The translations under genes were made by a program, and so were the position numbers. DNA of 55,761 bases, from NCBI GenBank assembly GCA_022616435.1, contig JAKEET010000103.1, forward strand, positions 1 through 55,761, read 5' to 3'. The notes beneath the pieces were generated by a model that saw only the letters and a list, made by a program, of their open reading frames with translations, did no database searches and was not told the origin of the DNA. This DNA is from Gemmataceae bacterium. Its GTDB lineage: Bacteria > Planctomycetota > Planctomycetia > Gemmatales > Gemmataceae. Below are positions 32,920 through 41,557 of the stretch, in pieces (the first letter of the stretch is position 1; every line of letters begins with the position of its first letter).

Positions 32920-33992
32920 TCAGCGCGACAGCAAGTACACCGCGAACGACGCCAGCCAGTGCTCGCCGGCGTAGTCCCCGCTGGCCACGTGGCGCAGCGC
33001 CGCCTCCGCGTGCCGTGCGGCCGCTTCCTCGAGCGTCTTGCGGGCCGGTTCCTCCTTTGGCAGGGCCGACGCGATGCTGCGCATGCACCAGGCGCGGCTC
33101 AGGTTCAGGCCGTCCAGGTGCACGATCTGCGGATCGCTGCGGTCGGTGACCGTGGCCGGCTCGAATAACCGCTTCGGCATCCCCTTGCCCGCCTCAGGCA
33201 TGAACTTCCCAAACCAATCGCGAAACTGGTCCGCCGGCAACACGCGGCGCATCAGGTCGGCCTCCATCAAGCTGGGCGAGAAAAAGTCGGCGCCGTCCGG
33301 CCCCACGCCGCCGGGATCCGTTCGTCGGCGGCGTAGTACGTGCGGCTGCGCTCTTCCAGCAAGGCTTGCAGAGGCTTGTGCTTGGTGGTTCGCGCGTAGT
33401 CCAGCGCGAACGCCAGCCCGAACGCGGTGTTCGAATGGACGCCGCTGCGGATCGGATACGTCTGCTTCGGGAAGTAGGCGAGGTACCGGGCGACGATGGC
33501 GTCGGCGAGCGGCTTCACGTTCTTCGACCACTCCTTGCCTTGCGGATCGTCCCAGGTGTGCAGTTCTTCGGCGAGCTTCAAGAGCCAGGCCCAACCGTAG
33601 GGCCGCTCGAAGGATTGCGTGTTGGGCCGGGCGAAGTAGTCGGCCTCCGCTTGCAGGTTCTTGGCCGTGAGGTTCGCCGCCAGCGCGGCGCGGATTTCCT
33701 GTCGTTCCGGCAAGTCGGGGAACAATCGCAAGAGCCGCACGAGCATCCAGTGGCCGTGGACCGACGAGTGCCAGTCGAAGCAGCCGTAGAAGGCGGGATG
33801 CATGGCCCGCGGCGTCTTGACGTCGTTGGCGCTATTGAGCACGTCGGCCGGCTTGTTGGGGTACTCTTTGTGAATGCCCTTCAGGGCGAGCCGGGCGAAG
33901 AGCGAGGCTTGGGCTTGCGTCATCTTGAACTCCTTCGCGGCCGGTGCGTCGAGCACGGCAAGCGACAGCACGATCATGGAACCATGAATCAT
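32920..33992 (-). pseudogene. DUF2891-family protein, interrupted by a one-base deletion
   Basis: Residues 1-235 read in one frame: YGCFDWHSSVHGHWMLVRLL, SFERPYGWAWLLKLAEELHT and YPIRSGVHSNTAFGLAFALD, the core of DUF2891. Near 33307, in a C-run of the coding strand, the frame breaks. Adding one C gives GGVGPDGADFFSPSLMEADL then MRRVL, and later IVHLDGLNLSRAWCMRSIAS and GDYAGEHWLASFAVYLLSR, the expected C-terminus, ending at 32920. Together they make a full-length protein of about 357 aa. Either a recent pseudogene or a sequencing error. GGGGAGGA precedes the ATG at 33992. The biochemical role of the family is unknown. Confidence 0.82.
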
Positions 33993-34108
33993 GGATGCGT
34001 CCTCCCCGCCCTTTTTTACGCGCGGCCGGGTGGAAAAAGCAGGCAATTCGAACCTCGATGGAGTAAGATGGCAACCGAGCAAACCGCCGATTCTCCAGGA
34101 GCTTTGTC

Positions 34109-35395
34109 ATGGCACGATCCTCAACACGCCAGGCCTCGCGTCGTTCCTTCTTGAAGTCCTCCGCGGTCGCCGCCGGTGTAGCGGCTTCCTTGACCTTGGA
34201 GCAGAGCGCCCACGCCGGCGGCAGCGATCGCCTCCGCGTCGGCCTGATCGGCTGCGGCGGCCGCGGCACCGGCGCGGCGACCCAGGCGATGAAGGCCGAC
34301 CGCAACGTCCGGCTCCACGCCATGGGCGACGCGTTTGAAGATCAGATCACCAACAGCGTGAACCGCCTGCGCGACGACAAGGAGATCGCCGCCCAGGTCG
34401 ACGTCGCCGGGGAGCGGCGTTTCGTCGGCTTCGACGCCTATCGCCGCGTGATCGAGTGCTGCGACGTGGTGCTCCTGGCCACGCCGCCCGGGTTTCGGCC
34501 GATCCACATGCGGGCCGCGGTCGAGGCGGGCAAGCACGTGTTCGCGGAGAAGCCGTGCGCCGTCGACGCCCCCGGCGTGCGCTCGGTGCTGGCGACGGCC
34601 GAGCTGGCCCGCAAGCGCGGCGTCTCCTTGGTCGCCGGCCTGCAGCTTCGCTATTCCGACCCGCACAAGGAAGTCGTGCGCCGCATCCACGACGGCGCCA
34701 TTGGCCAGATCCAGACGATCCAGGCCAACGACTTCCGCGGCCCGATCTGGACCCGGCCGCGCCAGGAGGGCTGGTCCGACATGGTCTACCAGATGCGCAA
34801 CTGGTACTACTTCACGTGGCTGTCGGGCGATTTCAACGTCGAGCAGCACGTCCACATGCTCGACCTGTGCGCCTGGACCAAGGGGCAATACCCGGTCCGC
34901 GCCATCGGCAGCGGCGGCCAGCAAACCCGCATCCTGCCGGAGCACGGCCACATCTACGATCACTTCGCCATCGTCTACGAGTTCGCCGACGGGGCCAAGC
35001 TGTTCGCCCAGTGCCGGCAATTCCCGCGCGGCTGCGCCAACGACATCAGCGTCCGGGTGGCCGGCGCCCGCGGCCGGGCCGTGGTCCACAGCCGGCCGTC
35101 GATCACGGGCGCGCAAGAATGGCGCTTCGGCGGCAAGGAGAATGTCGCCGTGCAGACCGAGCACGACAACCTCTTCGCCAGCATCCGCAACAACCGGCCG
35201 ATCAACAACGGCGAATATCTTGCCCACAGCAGCCTGCTGGCGATCATGGGCCGCATGGCGGCGTACACCGGGCAGGCAATCACCTGGGAGATGGCGCTGA
35301 ATTCGAAGGAGGACCTGTCGCCGCCGCGCTACGACTGGGACGCGAAGCTGCCGACGCCGCCGGTGGCGCGGCCGGGGGTGACGCGGTTTGTGTAG
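34109..35395 (+). CDS. Tat-exported Gfo/Idh/MocA-family oxidoreductase
   Basis: 428 aa. The N-terminus has a twin-arginine signal: RRSFLKSSAVAAGVAASLTL. The Rossmann domain follows (LRVGLIGCGGRGTGAATQAM), then the family EKP motif in HVFAEKPCAVDAPGVRSVLA and a C-terminal alpha/beta domain (GDFNVEQHVHMLDLCAWTKG, with His in place to act as proton relay). Such periplasmic NAD(P)-dependent sugar oxidoreductases are expanded in planctomycetes; the cofactor is folded in before Tat export. The substrate is unknown. AGGAG 10 bp upstream supports ATG 34109. Convergent with the kinase gene, 3 bp apart. Confidence 0.92.
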   Translation: MARSSTRQASRRSFLKSSAVAAGVAASLTLEQSAHAGGSDRLRVGLIGCGGRGTGAATQAMKADRNVRLHAMGDAFEDQITNSVNRLRDDKEIAAQVDVAGERRFVGFDAYRRVIECCDVVLLATPPGFRPIHMRAAVEAGKHVFAEKPCAVDAPGVRSVLATAELARKRGVSLVAGLQLRYSDPHKEVVRRIHDGAIGQIQTIQANDFRGPIWTRPRQEGWSDMVYQMRNWYYFTWLSGDFNVEQHVHMLDLCAWTKGQYPVRAIGSGGQQTRILPEHGHIYDHFAIVYEFADGAKLFAQCRQFPRGCANDISVRVAGARGRAVVHSRPSITGAQEWRFGGKENVAVQTEHDNLFASIRNNRPINNGEYLAHSSLLAIMGRMAAYTGQAITWEMALNSKEDLSPPRYDWDAKLPTPPVARPGVTRFV

Positions 35396-35398
35396 AAG

Positions 35399-36298
35399 TC
35401 ACGCCTGAAACTGCTGCAACCACCGCCCCGCCGCCGTGGTCGGCTCGGGACTGGTTGGCGGCGGCGGTGCCAGCCGGGCGAGCTGCGACAGCAGCTCCGT
35501 GCAGCTTGGCCAGCGATCCTGGGGTCGCTTGGCCAGGGCCCGCGTCAGGATGTCGCGCTCGGGCGCGGGGAGCAACGCGAGATCCGGTTCCGATCTGGGT
35601 TGGACAGGGCCAAAACGCGGCGGCAGCTTGGCGAACGGAAGGCGCAAGGTCCGCAGCTGGAAGTAGGACACCGCCAGCCCGAATTGATCTGCCCAGCGGC
35701 TGATCTGGCCGTCAAACACCTCCGGAGCGGCATACGCCATCGTGCCGGTGCGGCCGTGCGAAGCCACGCTGGCCGTGAGCACGCGCGACAACCCGAAGTC
35801 CGCCAGCTTGACCAGGTCGCCAAAGAGGAGCATGTTGGCTGGCTTCACGTCGCCGTGCTGGATGCCGGCGCGAACGCCGTCGGTGTCATGAATCGGGGCG
35901 TTCATGAAGTCAATGGCCCGTGCCGTCTGGGCCAGGTAATGGCAGACGTGCTCCAGCGGCAAGGCGGCGCCGCATTCCTCCTCCGACACCTGCAGCAAGT
36001 CTTCCAGGCTGCCGTCGGCTAGCTCCATGCTGACGATCACGTAGCCGCGATCGCAGCGCACGTCGTGGATGTGGACCAGGTTCGGATGCTGGAGCTGGCG
36101 GACACGGAGGATGTTGCGCACTTCCTGGGCAGCGGTGAGGTTGTTGCCGCAGCGGATGAACTTGAGCGCCACCCGCTCGCCTCCCGGCGTGGCGGCCTCC
36201 CAGACGTGGCCGAAGCCCCCCTGGCCGCGGATGCGGACGAGCTGATACCCCGACCACAGCTCTTTGCCTCCACGGAGCGATAACGAGTGGACGTTCAT
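35399..36298 (-). CDS. Serine/threonine protein kinase (Hanks type, soluble)
   Basis: 299 aa, essentially one kinase domain. Gly-loop GQGGFGHV, VAIK-type Lys in VALKFI, catalytic loop HGDVKPANML, DFG in KLADFGLSRVL, APE in MAYAAPEVFDG. The usual HRD reads HGD, which is common among planctomycete kinases. There is no C-terminal sensor or membrane segment; the tail is a short Pro-rich piece (PPPPTSPEPTTAAGRW). Activity is plausible and targets are unknown. I chose ATG 36298 (MNVHSLSLRGGKELW) because residues upstream look random. Confidence 0.9.
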   Translation of the reverse strand: MNVHSLSLRGGKELWSGYQLVRIRGQGGFGHVWEAATPGGERVALKFIRCGNNLTAAQEVRNILRVRQLQHPNLVHIHDVRCDRGYVIVSMELADGSLEDLLQVSEEECGAALPLEHVCHYLAQTARAIDFMNAPIHDTDGVRAGIQHGDVKPANMLLFGDLVKLADFGLSRVLTASVASHGRTGTMAYAAPEVFDGQISRWADQFGLAVSYFQLRTLRLPFAKLPPRFGPVQPRSEPDLALLPAPERDILTRALAKRPQDRWPSCTELLSQLARLAPPPPTSPEPTTAAGRWLQQFQA

Positions 36299-36550
36299 GG
36301 TGCGGGATGTCCCTGTCTTCGATGGACCAATGCCAGCGAGGTTCGGATGCCGTTCCGCGAAGACGGGCCGCAAGAGGGAGGGGGCTGTTCAAGTGTAGCT
36401 TGGGAAATGGGAATAGCAACTGACCAGGCCGCCAATCCGTTTCCGCTGGTCCGCCGTCTGGTCTGTGTAGAATACCGAAAATCGAATGCCGAGAATCGCG
36501 GCCCCGTCGCGGTTTGCCTCCATTCACCCAACGTTGCGGAAGGCTGTCCG

Positions 36551-38206
36551 ATGAACGCGCTCATCCTTCGCTCGCTTGGCGCTCTGGTCATCGCCGCGGT
36601 GGTTGCGCCCGCCGCGTTGGGACAATGGCCGCGGCCGCCGCGCAAGGACCTGGCCATCGAAGGGCGGGCCTTGCCCATCCCGTTCAAGGGGCACAATTAC
36701 GCCTACTGCAACATGATCGCCTTCTCGAAGGACGGCACGCTGCTGGCCACTGGCGCCGAATCGAACCTGGTGGTCTGGGACATCGAGACCGGCAAGATCG
36801 TGTCGCGCATGCAGATGGGCGAGAAGCAGTATGCCGTCAACGTCGCCTTCACCGACGACGGCAAGACGCTGGTGTCCAACGGCCAGGGCGATCCGATGAT
36901 CCGCTTCTGGGACGTGAAGTCCGGCAAGCAGAAGAGCGAGCGGCCCCACGCCAACGCGCCCAAGGAACCGCTGCCGCCGCTCACCGGCAAAGGCGCCGAC
37001 GAGCGCCGCTACCGCAATCCGTTCCTGGCCTTCGGTCCGGGCGCGCGGCTGACGGCCGTGCTCGACGCGACCTTCAGCCGCGTCGAGATGGTGGATACGG
37101 CGACCGGCGCGGTCAAGCAGAAGCTCAACACGTACTCCGGCTGGCGCGGCGACTGGGCATTCTCCCCCGACGGCAAACGCTTCGCCACCAGCGCCCAGAC
37201 GCAGTTGATCCTCCATATCTGGAACGCGGAGACCGGCGACCTGATCCGCACCATGAGCGAGCCGAGCAAGAAAAGCCACAGCGGCTTCACCTACCTGCGC
37301 TTTTCGCATGATGGCAAGTTCGTGTTCGCCTATGCCGACGGCACCGGGCAGAACGACCACTGCCTCGCCGTCTGGGGCGTGGACGACGGCCTGGAGTATT
37401 GCCGCATTCCGATCTGGTGCTCCGTCGCCGAGATGTCGCCGGACGGCCGCATGCTGGTCGGCGCCTCGGGGGGCCGGTTCTTCGTGTTCGACCTGCTGGC
37501 CGACCGTGTCATTGAAAATGTCAAGCTGCCCGCGCCCTATTTCTACCACGTGCAGCGTTCGCCCGACGGCAAGAGCATGGCGTTCCTGGGCGGCGCCGGC
37601 ACGGTGAACGATCCGTATGCGATCTACCTGGCGCCGTATCCGCTCCTGGGCGACGACGCGCCGCCCGAGGGAAAGTTGAGCGCCGCCGACCTGGCCGACT
37701 TGTGGAAAGGCGCCTCGAGCGCCAACCTGTTTCGCCGGCGCTACGTGACCAAGGTGTTCCAGGCCCACGCCGAGCAGGCGGTGGCCCTCGTCGCGGAAAA
37801 GGTCAAGCCGGCGGCGGCCGCGGCCCGGCTGCGCGTCCTGGAGTTTGTCAAAGGGCTCGACGACGACGATTTCGAGCGCCGCGACGCCGCCATGAAAGAG
37901 CTCCGCGGCGAGGCGTTTCGCTTCGAGCCGCTGCTGCGCGACACCGTCAAGTTGTCGTCGGCGGGCGAGATTCGCAACCGGGTGACGTTCGTGCTCAACG
38001 GCATCAAAGATCAGCCGACGCCCGCCGGGGTGCTGAGCGACGTCCGCGGCGTCGAGCTGCTGGAAGCGCTGGCGACAGCCGGCGCCCGCAAGCTGCTGGA
38101 GAGCCTGGCGAGCGGCGCCGCGGGAGCGCGGACAACCAGGGAGGCGGAGGCGGCATTGAAGCGGCTGGAGTCCGGCCGCGGCGCGAACAACAGCGTGCCC
38201 AAATAA
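36551..38206 (+). CDS. Secreted WD40-type beta-propeller protein
   Basis: 551 aa with signal peptide (ILRSLGALVIAAVVAPAALG). Residues 45-370 hold degenerate WD40/YVTN-type blades: AFSKDGTLLATGAESNLVVW, AFTDDGKTLVSNGQGDPMI and FSPDGKRFATSAQTQLI. The C-terminal 170 residues are helical and charged (FVKGLDDDDFERRDAAMKEL, REAEAALKRLES), the HEAT-like tail often attached to planctomycete WD40 proteins. A periplasmic scaffold role is inferred. GGAAGG upstream supports ATG 36551. The 252 bp before it, divergent from the kinase gene, show no clear promoter element. Confidence 0.83.
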   Translation: MNALILRSLGALVIAAVVAPAALGQWPRPPRKDLAIEGRALPIPFKGHNYAYCNMIAFSKDGTLLATGAESNLVVWDIETGKIVSRMQMGEKQYAVNVAFTDDGKTLVSNGQGDPMIRFWDVKSGKQKSERPHANAPKEPLPPLTGKGADERRYRNPFLAFGPGARLTAVLDATFSRVEMVDTATGAVKQKLNTYSGWRGDWAFSPDGKRFATSAQTQLILHIWNAETGDLIRTMSEPSKKSHSGFTYLRFSHDGKFVFAYADGTGQNDHCLAVWGVDDGLEYCRIPIWCSVAEMSPDGRMLVGASGGRFFVFDLLADRVIENVKLPAPYFYHVQRSPDGKSMAFLGGAGTVNDPYAIYLAPYPLLGDDAPPEGKLSAADLADLWKGASSANLFRRRYVTKVFQAHAEQAVALVAEKVKPAAAAARLRVLEFVKGLDDDDFERRDAAMKELRGEAFRFEPLLRDTVKLSSAGEIRNRVTFVLNGIKDQPTPAGVLSDVRGVELLEALATAGARKLLESLASGAAGARTTREAEAALKRLESGRGANNSVPK

Positions 38207-38218
38207 CTGCCCCTGCGT

Positions 38219-38671
38219 TCATTGCAGCAACTCCTCGATCCTCTGCTTGCGATGGGCGAAGATCTTGCGCAAATCCGGGGCGACGAACCAGCGATTCACC
38301 AGCGCTTCAAGGAACCAGCCGGGGACGGCGTATTCGATCCTGTCGCGCATCAAGGTGCCGCCGTCCTTTTCCTCGAAGGTATGCTCGTGGCGCCAGCGCC
38401 GGTACGGCCCGCGGCGCTGCTCGTCCACGAACCGGCACGGCGGCGCCCAGACCGTGATCTCCGACTGCCAGCGGATCGGCACGCCGTGCATGCGCAGGCG
38501 ATGATCGATGATCCTTCCCACAGCCATGGTGAACGGCCGCGGCGTCACCGTTTCGAAGTGGAGCCAGGGCGGCGTGATGGCGTCCAGGTTGGCGGCGTCC
38601 GCGAAGAACGCGAAGACCCGCTCGCGCGGCACGGAGAGCCATTGTTCCTGTTCGAAGGTGCGAATCCTCAC
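38219..38671 (-). CDS. SRPBCC-family (START/Bet v1-like) ligand-binding protein
   Basis: 150 aa. FEQEQWLSVPRERVFAFFAD then AANLDAITPPWLHFETVTP is the N-terminal half of the SRPBCC fold, with a hydrophobic cavity for lipids or other ligands; WRHEHTFEEKDGGTLMRDRI marks the later strands. It starts with GTG at 38671, and that codon overlaps the TGA of the WD40 gene (GTGA), so its translation is probably coupled. Last gene of the six-gene minus-strand operon starting at 43192. Ligand unknown. Confidence 0.82.
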   Translation of the reverse strand: MRIRTFEQEQWLSVPRERVFAFFADAANLDAITPPWLHFETVTPRPFTMAVGRIIDHRLRMHGVPIRWQSEITVWAPPCRFVDEQRRGPYRRWRHEHTFEEKDGGTLMRDRIEYAVPGWFLEALVNRWFVAPDLRKIFAHRKQRIEELLQ

Positions 38672-39657
38672 GCCCGCAGCTCCAGCACCGCGATTTTCTG
38701 GTGCCCGACGGCATAGATTTGATTGCCGTCGTCGTTGAGCACGGCGTCGTGGACGTGCATGGGGACGTTGCCCTGGTGGATCGACGCCCGGCGGCCGACG
38801 TCGTGGAACATGACCAGTCCATTCGAGCCGCCGCCGATGGCGCATAGCCACTCCGAAGTCCAGATCAGCTTGTTGACGATGCCGTTCTGGCCGGTGAACT
38901 CGAGGACGCGCTGGCGGCGATTCCAGTCGAAGACTTCGACGCGCGACGGCCCTTGCAACGCATCGACGTTGCCGATCTGGCCGACGCCGCCGACGGCGAG
39001 CTGCGCGCCGTCCGGCGAGAAGGCCAGGCCGCGGACGCCGCCGATCGAGCGGATGCGCTGGACGCCGTCCCAGGTGTAGAGCGTCGGCGCTTCGACGGCG
39101 CTCAACTGCCGGCCGGCGGCGGCGTCCCAGATCACCACGTGGCCGACGCGGTCGCCGGTCGCCAGATGCCTGCCGTCCGGCGAAAAGACGCAGACGTAGA
39201 GCATCGAGCCGAAGTGGGTCGGCGTGCGCGGCTCGTGGCCGCGCAGCTCGTGCAGCCGTTCGCCGCTGGCGACGTTCCAGATCCGGCACACCATGTCGTC
39301 GGCGACGCTGGCGATCTTGGTTCCATCGGGCGACAGCGCCAGGTGCCGCACTTGCCGGGTGTGGGCGTCGATCGTGCGGATGGCGCGGCGATTTTGAATG
39401 TCCCACCAGATGAGCCGGCCGTCGTAGCCGCCGGAGATGGCTGTGTTGCCGACGAGCCGGACCGCGGTCACGTAGCGGCCATGATCGGCGTGCTCGATCG
39501 CCTCGGCATTGGTTCGCGACGCGTCGATCTCGTAGACCTTGTTGGTCGAGCTGGCGACGAAGAGGCGGTCGCTGTTCGGCACGCGCGCGACGGAAAAGAG
39601 GATGTCGCGGCGCGCGATTTCACGGGCGACTCGCAGGTTACGGGGGTTGGAAGGCAT
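38668..39657 (-). CDS. Cytoplasmic WD40 repeat protein
   Basis: 329 aa with no signal peptide. About six or seven WD40 blades: TAISGGYDGRLIWWDI, LALSPDGTKIASVADDMVCR then IWNVASGERLHELRGHEP, VFSPDGRHLATGDRVGHVVI and LAFSPDGAQLAVGG. It probably forms a single propeller and acts as a protein-interaction platform. It sits 68 bp after the DUF1501 gene in the operon, and its stop overlaps the SRPBCC start. The ATG at 39657 was chosen because the upstream in-frame residues are not propeller-like. Confidence 0.87.
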   Translation of the reverse strand: MPSNPRNLRVAREIARRDILFSVARVPNSDRLFVASSTNKVYEIDASRTNAEAIEHADHGRYVTAVRLVGNTAISGGYDGRLIWWDIQNRRAIRTIDAHTRQVRHLALSPDGTKIASVADDMVCRIWNVASGERLHELRGHEPRTPTHFGSMLYVCVFSPDGRHLATGDRVGHVVIWDAAAGRQLSAVEAPTLYTWDGVQRIRSIGGVRGLAFSPDGAQLAVGGVGQIGNVDALQGPSRVEVFDWNRRQRVLEFTGQNGIVNKLIWTSEWLCAIGGGSNGLVMFHDVGRRASIHQGNVPMHVHDAVLNDDGNQIYAVGHQKIAVLELRA

Positions 39658-39725
39658 CTCTTGTTGATCTCGCTTGCTGTTTCGCGCTCGCAAGCTCCCT
39701 GCGACCACGAGCGGAATGTTCTCGA

Positions 39726-41030
39726 CTACGCCAGCACTTCCCGGATCGGCTCCGTACCAGGATCGGTCAAGGGAACCGGGCGAACACCGACGTAGTAGTT
39801 CTTCTGGTGGTTGATGCCCAGGGCGCGATAGATCGTCGCGAACAGCCGGGCGGCGTTGACTTCGCCGTCGGCCACGCGGTTGCCGGTCTCGTCCGTGCGG
39901 CCATACACCGAGCCGCCGCGGATGCCGCAGCCCGACAGCGTGCTGCTCCAGGCGCTGGCGAAGTGGTCGCGGCCGAGCTGCGAGTTGATGTTCGGCGTGC
40001 GGCCGAACTCGGCCAGGGTAATGACCAGCGTGCTCTCCAAAAGGCCGCGCTGTTCGAGGTCGTCGAGCAACGTCGCCATCACGTGGTCCAGCTCGGGGAC
40101 CATTTCCTGGTGGGTCTCAAAGTTCTGGCCGTGGCTGTCCCACCACGCCCGGCCGACGCGGACGAACGGCACGCCGGCCTCGACCAGCCGCCGCGCCGCC
40201 AGGCACTGCTGGCCAAACAGCGTCGGGCCGTAGCGGTCGCGGATGGCTTGCGGCTCGCGATTGATGTCGAACAGGCGTTCGTGGGCCATGATGCCGCGCA
40301 TGCGCTGGTAGGCCTGGCGATGGCTGTCGATGCTGTCGGAGAGCCGGCCGCGCTCGAACTGGCCGCTGATCAGGCCGCGCAGCTCATTGCGGGCCTGATG
40401 ATCCTGGTCGCTGATGCCGGCGCGGCGCATGTTCTCCGGAATCTGCGAGGTGTACAGGTCCATCGAGCCGTAGCGGGCCCCGAGGAAGCCCGGCGTGCCC
40501 GGCGCGAACATCCGGCCTTCGGTGGCGAAGTAGAAGGAGACGTAGTCGGGGACCGAGCTGTTTTCCTGGCCCAGCTCGCGGGCCAGAACGGCGCCGAGAT
40601 CGGGATAGTCGAGGTTCGATTCGCCGGCCCGGCCGCGCATCATCATGCGCGAGCCGCCGCCGTGATCGCCGTTGCGGGTGTTGAGCGAGCGGATGATGCA
40701 GGTGTCCTTGAAGCGCCGGGCCATCTTCGGCATCAGCTCGCAGATGCGCACGCCCGGCGTCGACGTCTGGATCGACTGGAACGGCCCGCCGGTGACGGCG
40801 CCGGGCTTGGGATCGAAGGTTTCCATCTGGCTCGCCCCGCCGGCCAGCCACAGGAGGATGCAGCGCTTTTGATTGCGGCGCAAGTCCTGGGCGACCTCGG
40901 GAAGCGCCAGCGCCTGCACGCGGGTCATGTCCGCGGCAAACGCGGCGGCGCCGGCCGTGGCCAGCGTGGACAGGAAGCCGCGACGGTTGACGGCGTGGGC
41001 GGCGGAGCCGCAGAAGTTGATGCGCGCCAT
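39726..41030 (-). CDS. DUF1501 protein, Tat-exported
   Basis: 434 aa. Tat motif NRRGFLSTLATAGAAAFAAD. DUF1501 proteins have an alkaline-phosphatase/sulfatase-like fold. Seen here: ILLWLAGGASQMETFDPKPG, IRSLNTRNGDHGGGSRMMMR, and TLVITLAEFGRTPNIN followed by GRDHFASAW, the metal-site region. The enzymatic activity is unproven. In planctomycetes it is almost always paired with a DUF1549/DUF1553 gene, as here, although two small genes lie between them. ATG 41030. Confidence 0.93.
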   Translation of the reverse strand: MARINFCGSAAHAVNRRGFLSTLATAGAAAFAADMTRVQALALPEVAQDLRRNQKRCILLWLAGGASQMETFDPKPGAVTGGPFQSIQTSTPGVRICELMPKMARRFKDTCIIRSLNTRNGDHGGGSRMMMRGRAGESNLDYPDLGAVLARELGQENSSVPDYVSFYFATEGRMFAPGTPGFLGARYGSMDLYTSQIPENMRRAGISDQDHQARNELRGLISGQFERGRLSDSIDSHRQAYQRMRGIMAHERLFDINREPQAIRDRYGPTLFGQQCLAARRLVEAGVPFVRVGRAWWDSHGQNFETHQEMVPELDHVMATLLDDLEQRGLLESTLVITLAEFGRTPNINSQLGRDHFASAWSSTLSGCGIRGGSVYGRTDETGNRVADGEVNAARLFATIYRALGINHQKNYYVGVRPVPLTDPGTEPIREVLA

Positions 41031-41046
41031 TGAATAAGCCCCCCGG

Positions 41047-41271
41047 TTATTCGTTCCTGGTCAGATTTAACAAGCGGCAAACAGACGAACTCGGAAACAC
41101 GCATTGCTCTCGATTGCGACCGCGAAAGAGCCACAGTGGTTCAAAGAAAGCAAAGCCCTCTGGATGATCTACTTGCACCTGGTGTCCGCTGAAAAACTCA
41201 ACCAAGTACGGGCGAAAGGGCCGTACACGATTGTACGCCCGTAATGCCGTTTCGAATTCCGCATCCGTCAC
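41047..41271 (-). CDS. Small protein, tandem paralogue B
   Basis: 74 aa. MTDAEFETALRAYNRVRPFR then PYLVEFFSGHQVQVDHPEGF. It shares the pattern helix, PF.P..VE, G..V.V..P with the gene next to it, so the two are tandem duplicates. It starts with GTG overlapping the TGA of that gene (GTGA). Widespread short planctomycete family with no known function (recognition from memory). Confidence 0.65.
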   Translation of the reverse strand: MTDAEFETALRAYNRVRPFRPYLVEFFSGHQVQVDHPEGFAFFEPLWLFRGRNREQCVFPSSSVCRLLNLTRNE

Positions 41272-41498
41272 GCGACAGTCTCCGGCGTCAACAGCGTGAA
41301 CTTCTTCACTTGATTGCGCTCAAATTCAACCAAGGCGCCGTCCGTCGAATCGATGAAACTGGCGCCTTCATCGTTGAACGCCAAGGGCGGCTTCCTGATT
41401 ATGATCTTTCGGCCATCGCGCAACTCGACGGCAAACGGAAAGAACGGTTCACTTCTGAGCAACTGCCGCAGCCCGTCTTGAAACTCTTTCTTGGTCAT
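41268..41498 (-). CDS. Small protein, tandem paralogue A
   Basis: 76 aa. MTKKEFQDGLRQLLRSEPFF then PFAVELRDGRKIIIRKPPLA. It is paralogous to the following gene and precedes it in transcription. The ATG at 41498 has GAGGATC upstream. It lies 59 bp after the DUF1549/DUF1553 gene, so it is inside the operon. Function unknown. Confidence 0.68.
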   Translation of the reverse strand: MTKKEFQDGLRQLLRSEPFFPFAVELRDGRKIIIRKPPLAFNDEGASFIDSTDGALVEFERNQVKKFTLLTPETVA

Positions 41499-41557
41499 GG
41501 TTGATCCTCACCGCCACATCTCCTTCAGGATATCATCCGCCATATTCGTTGCCACCA

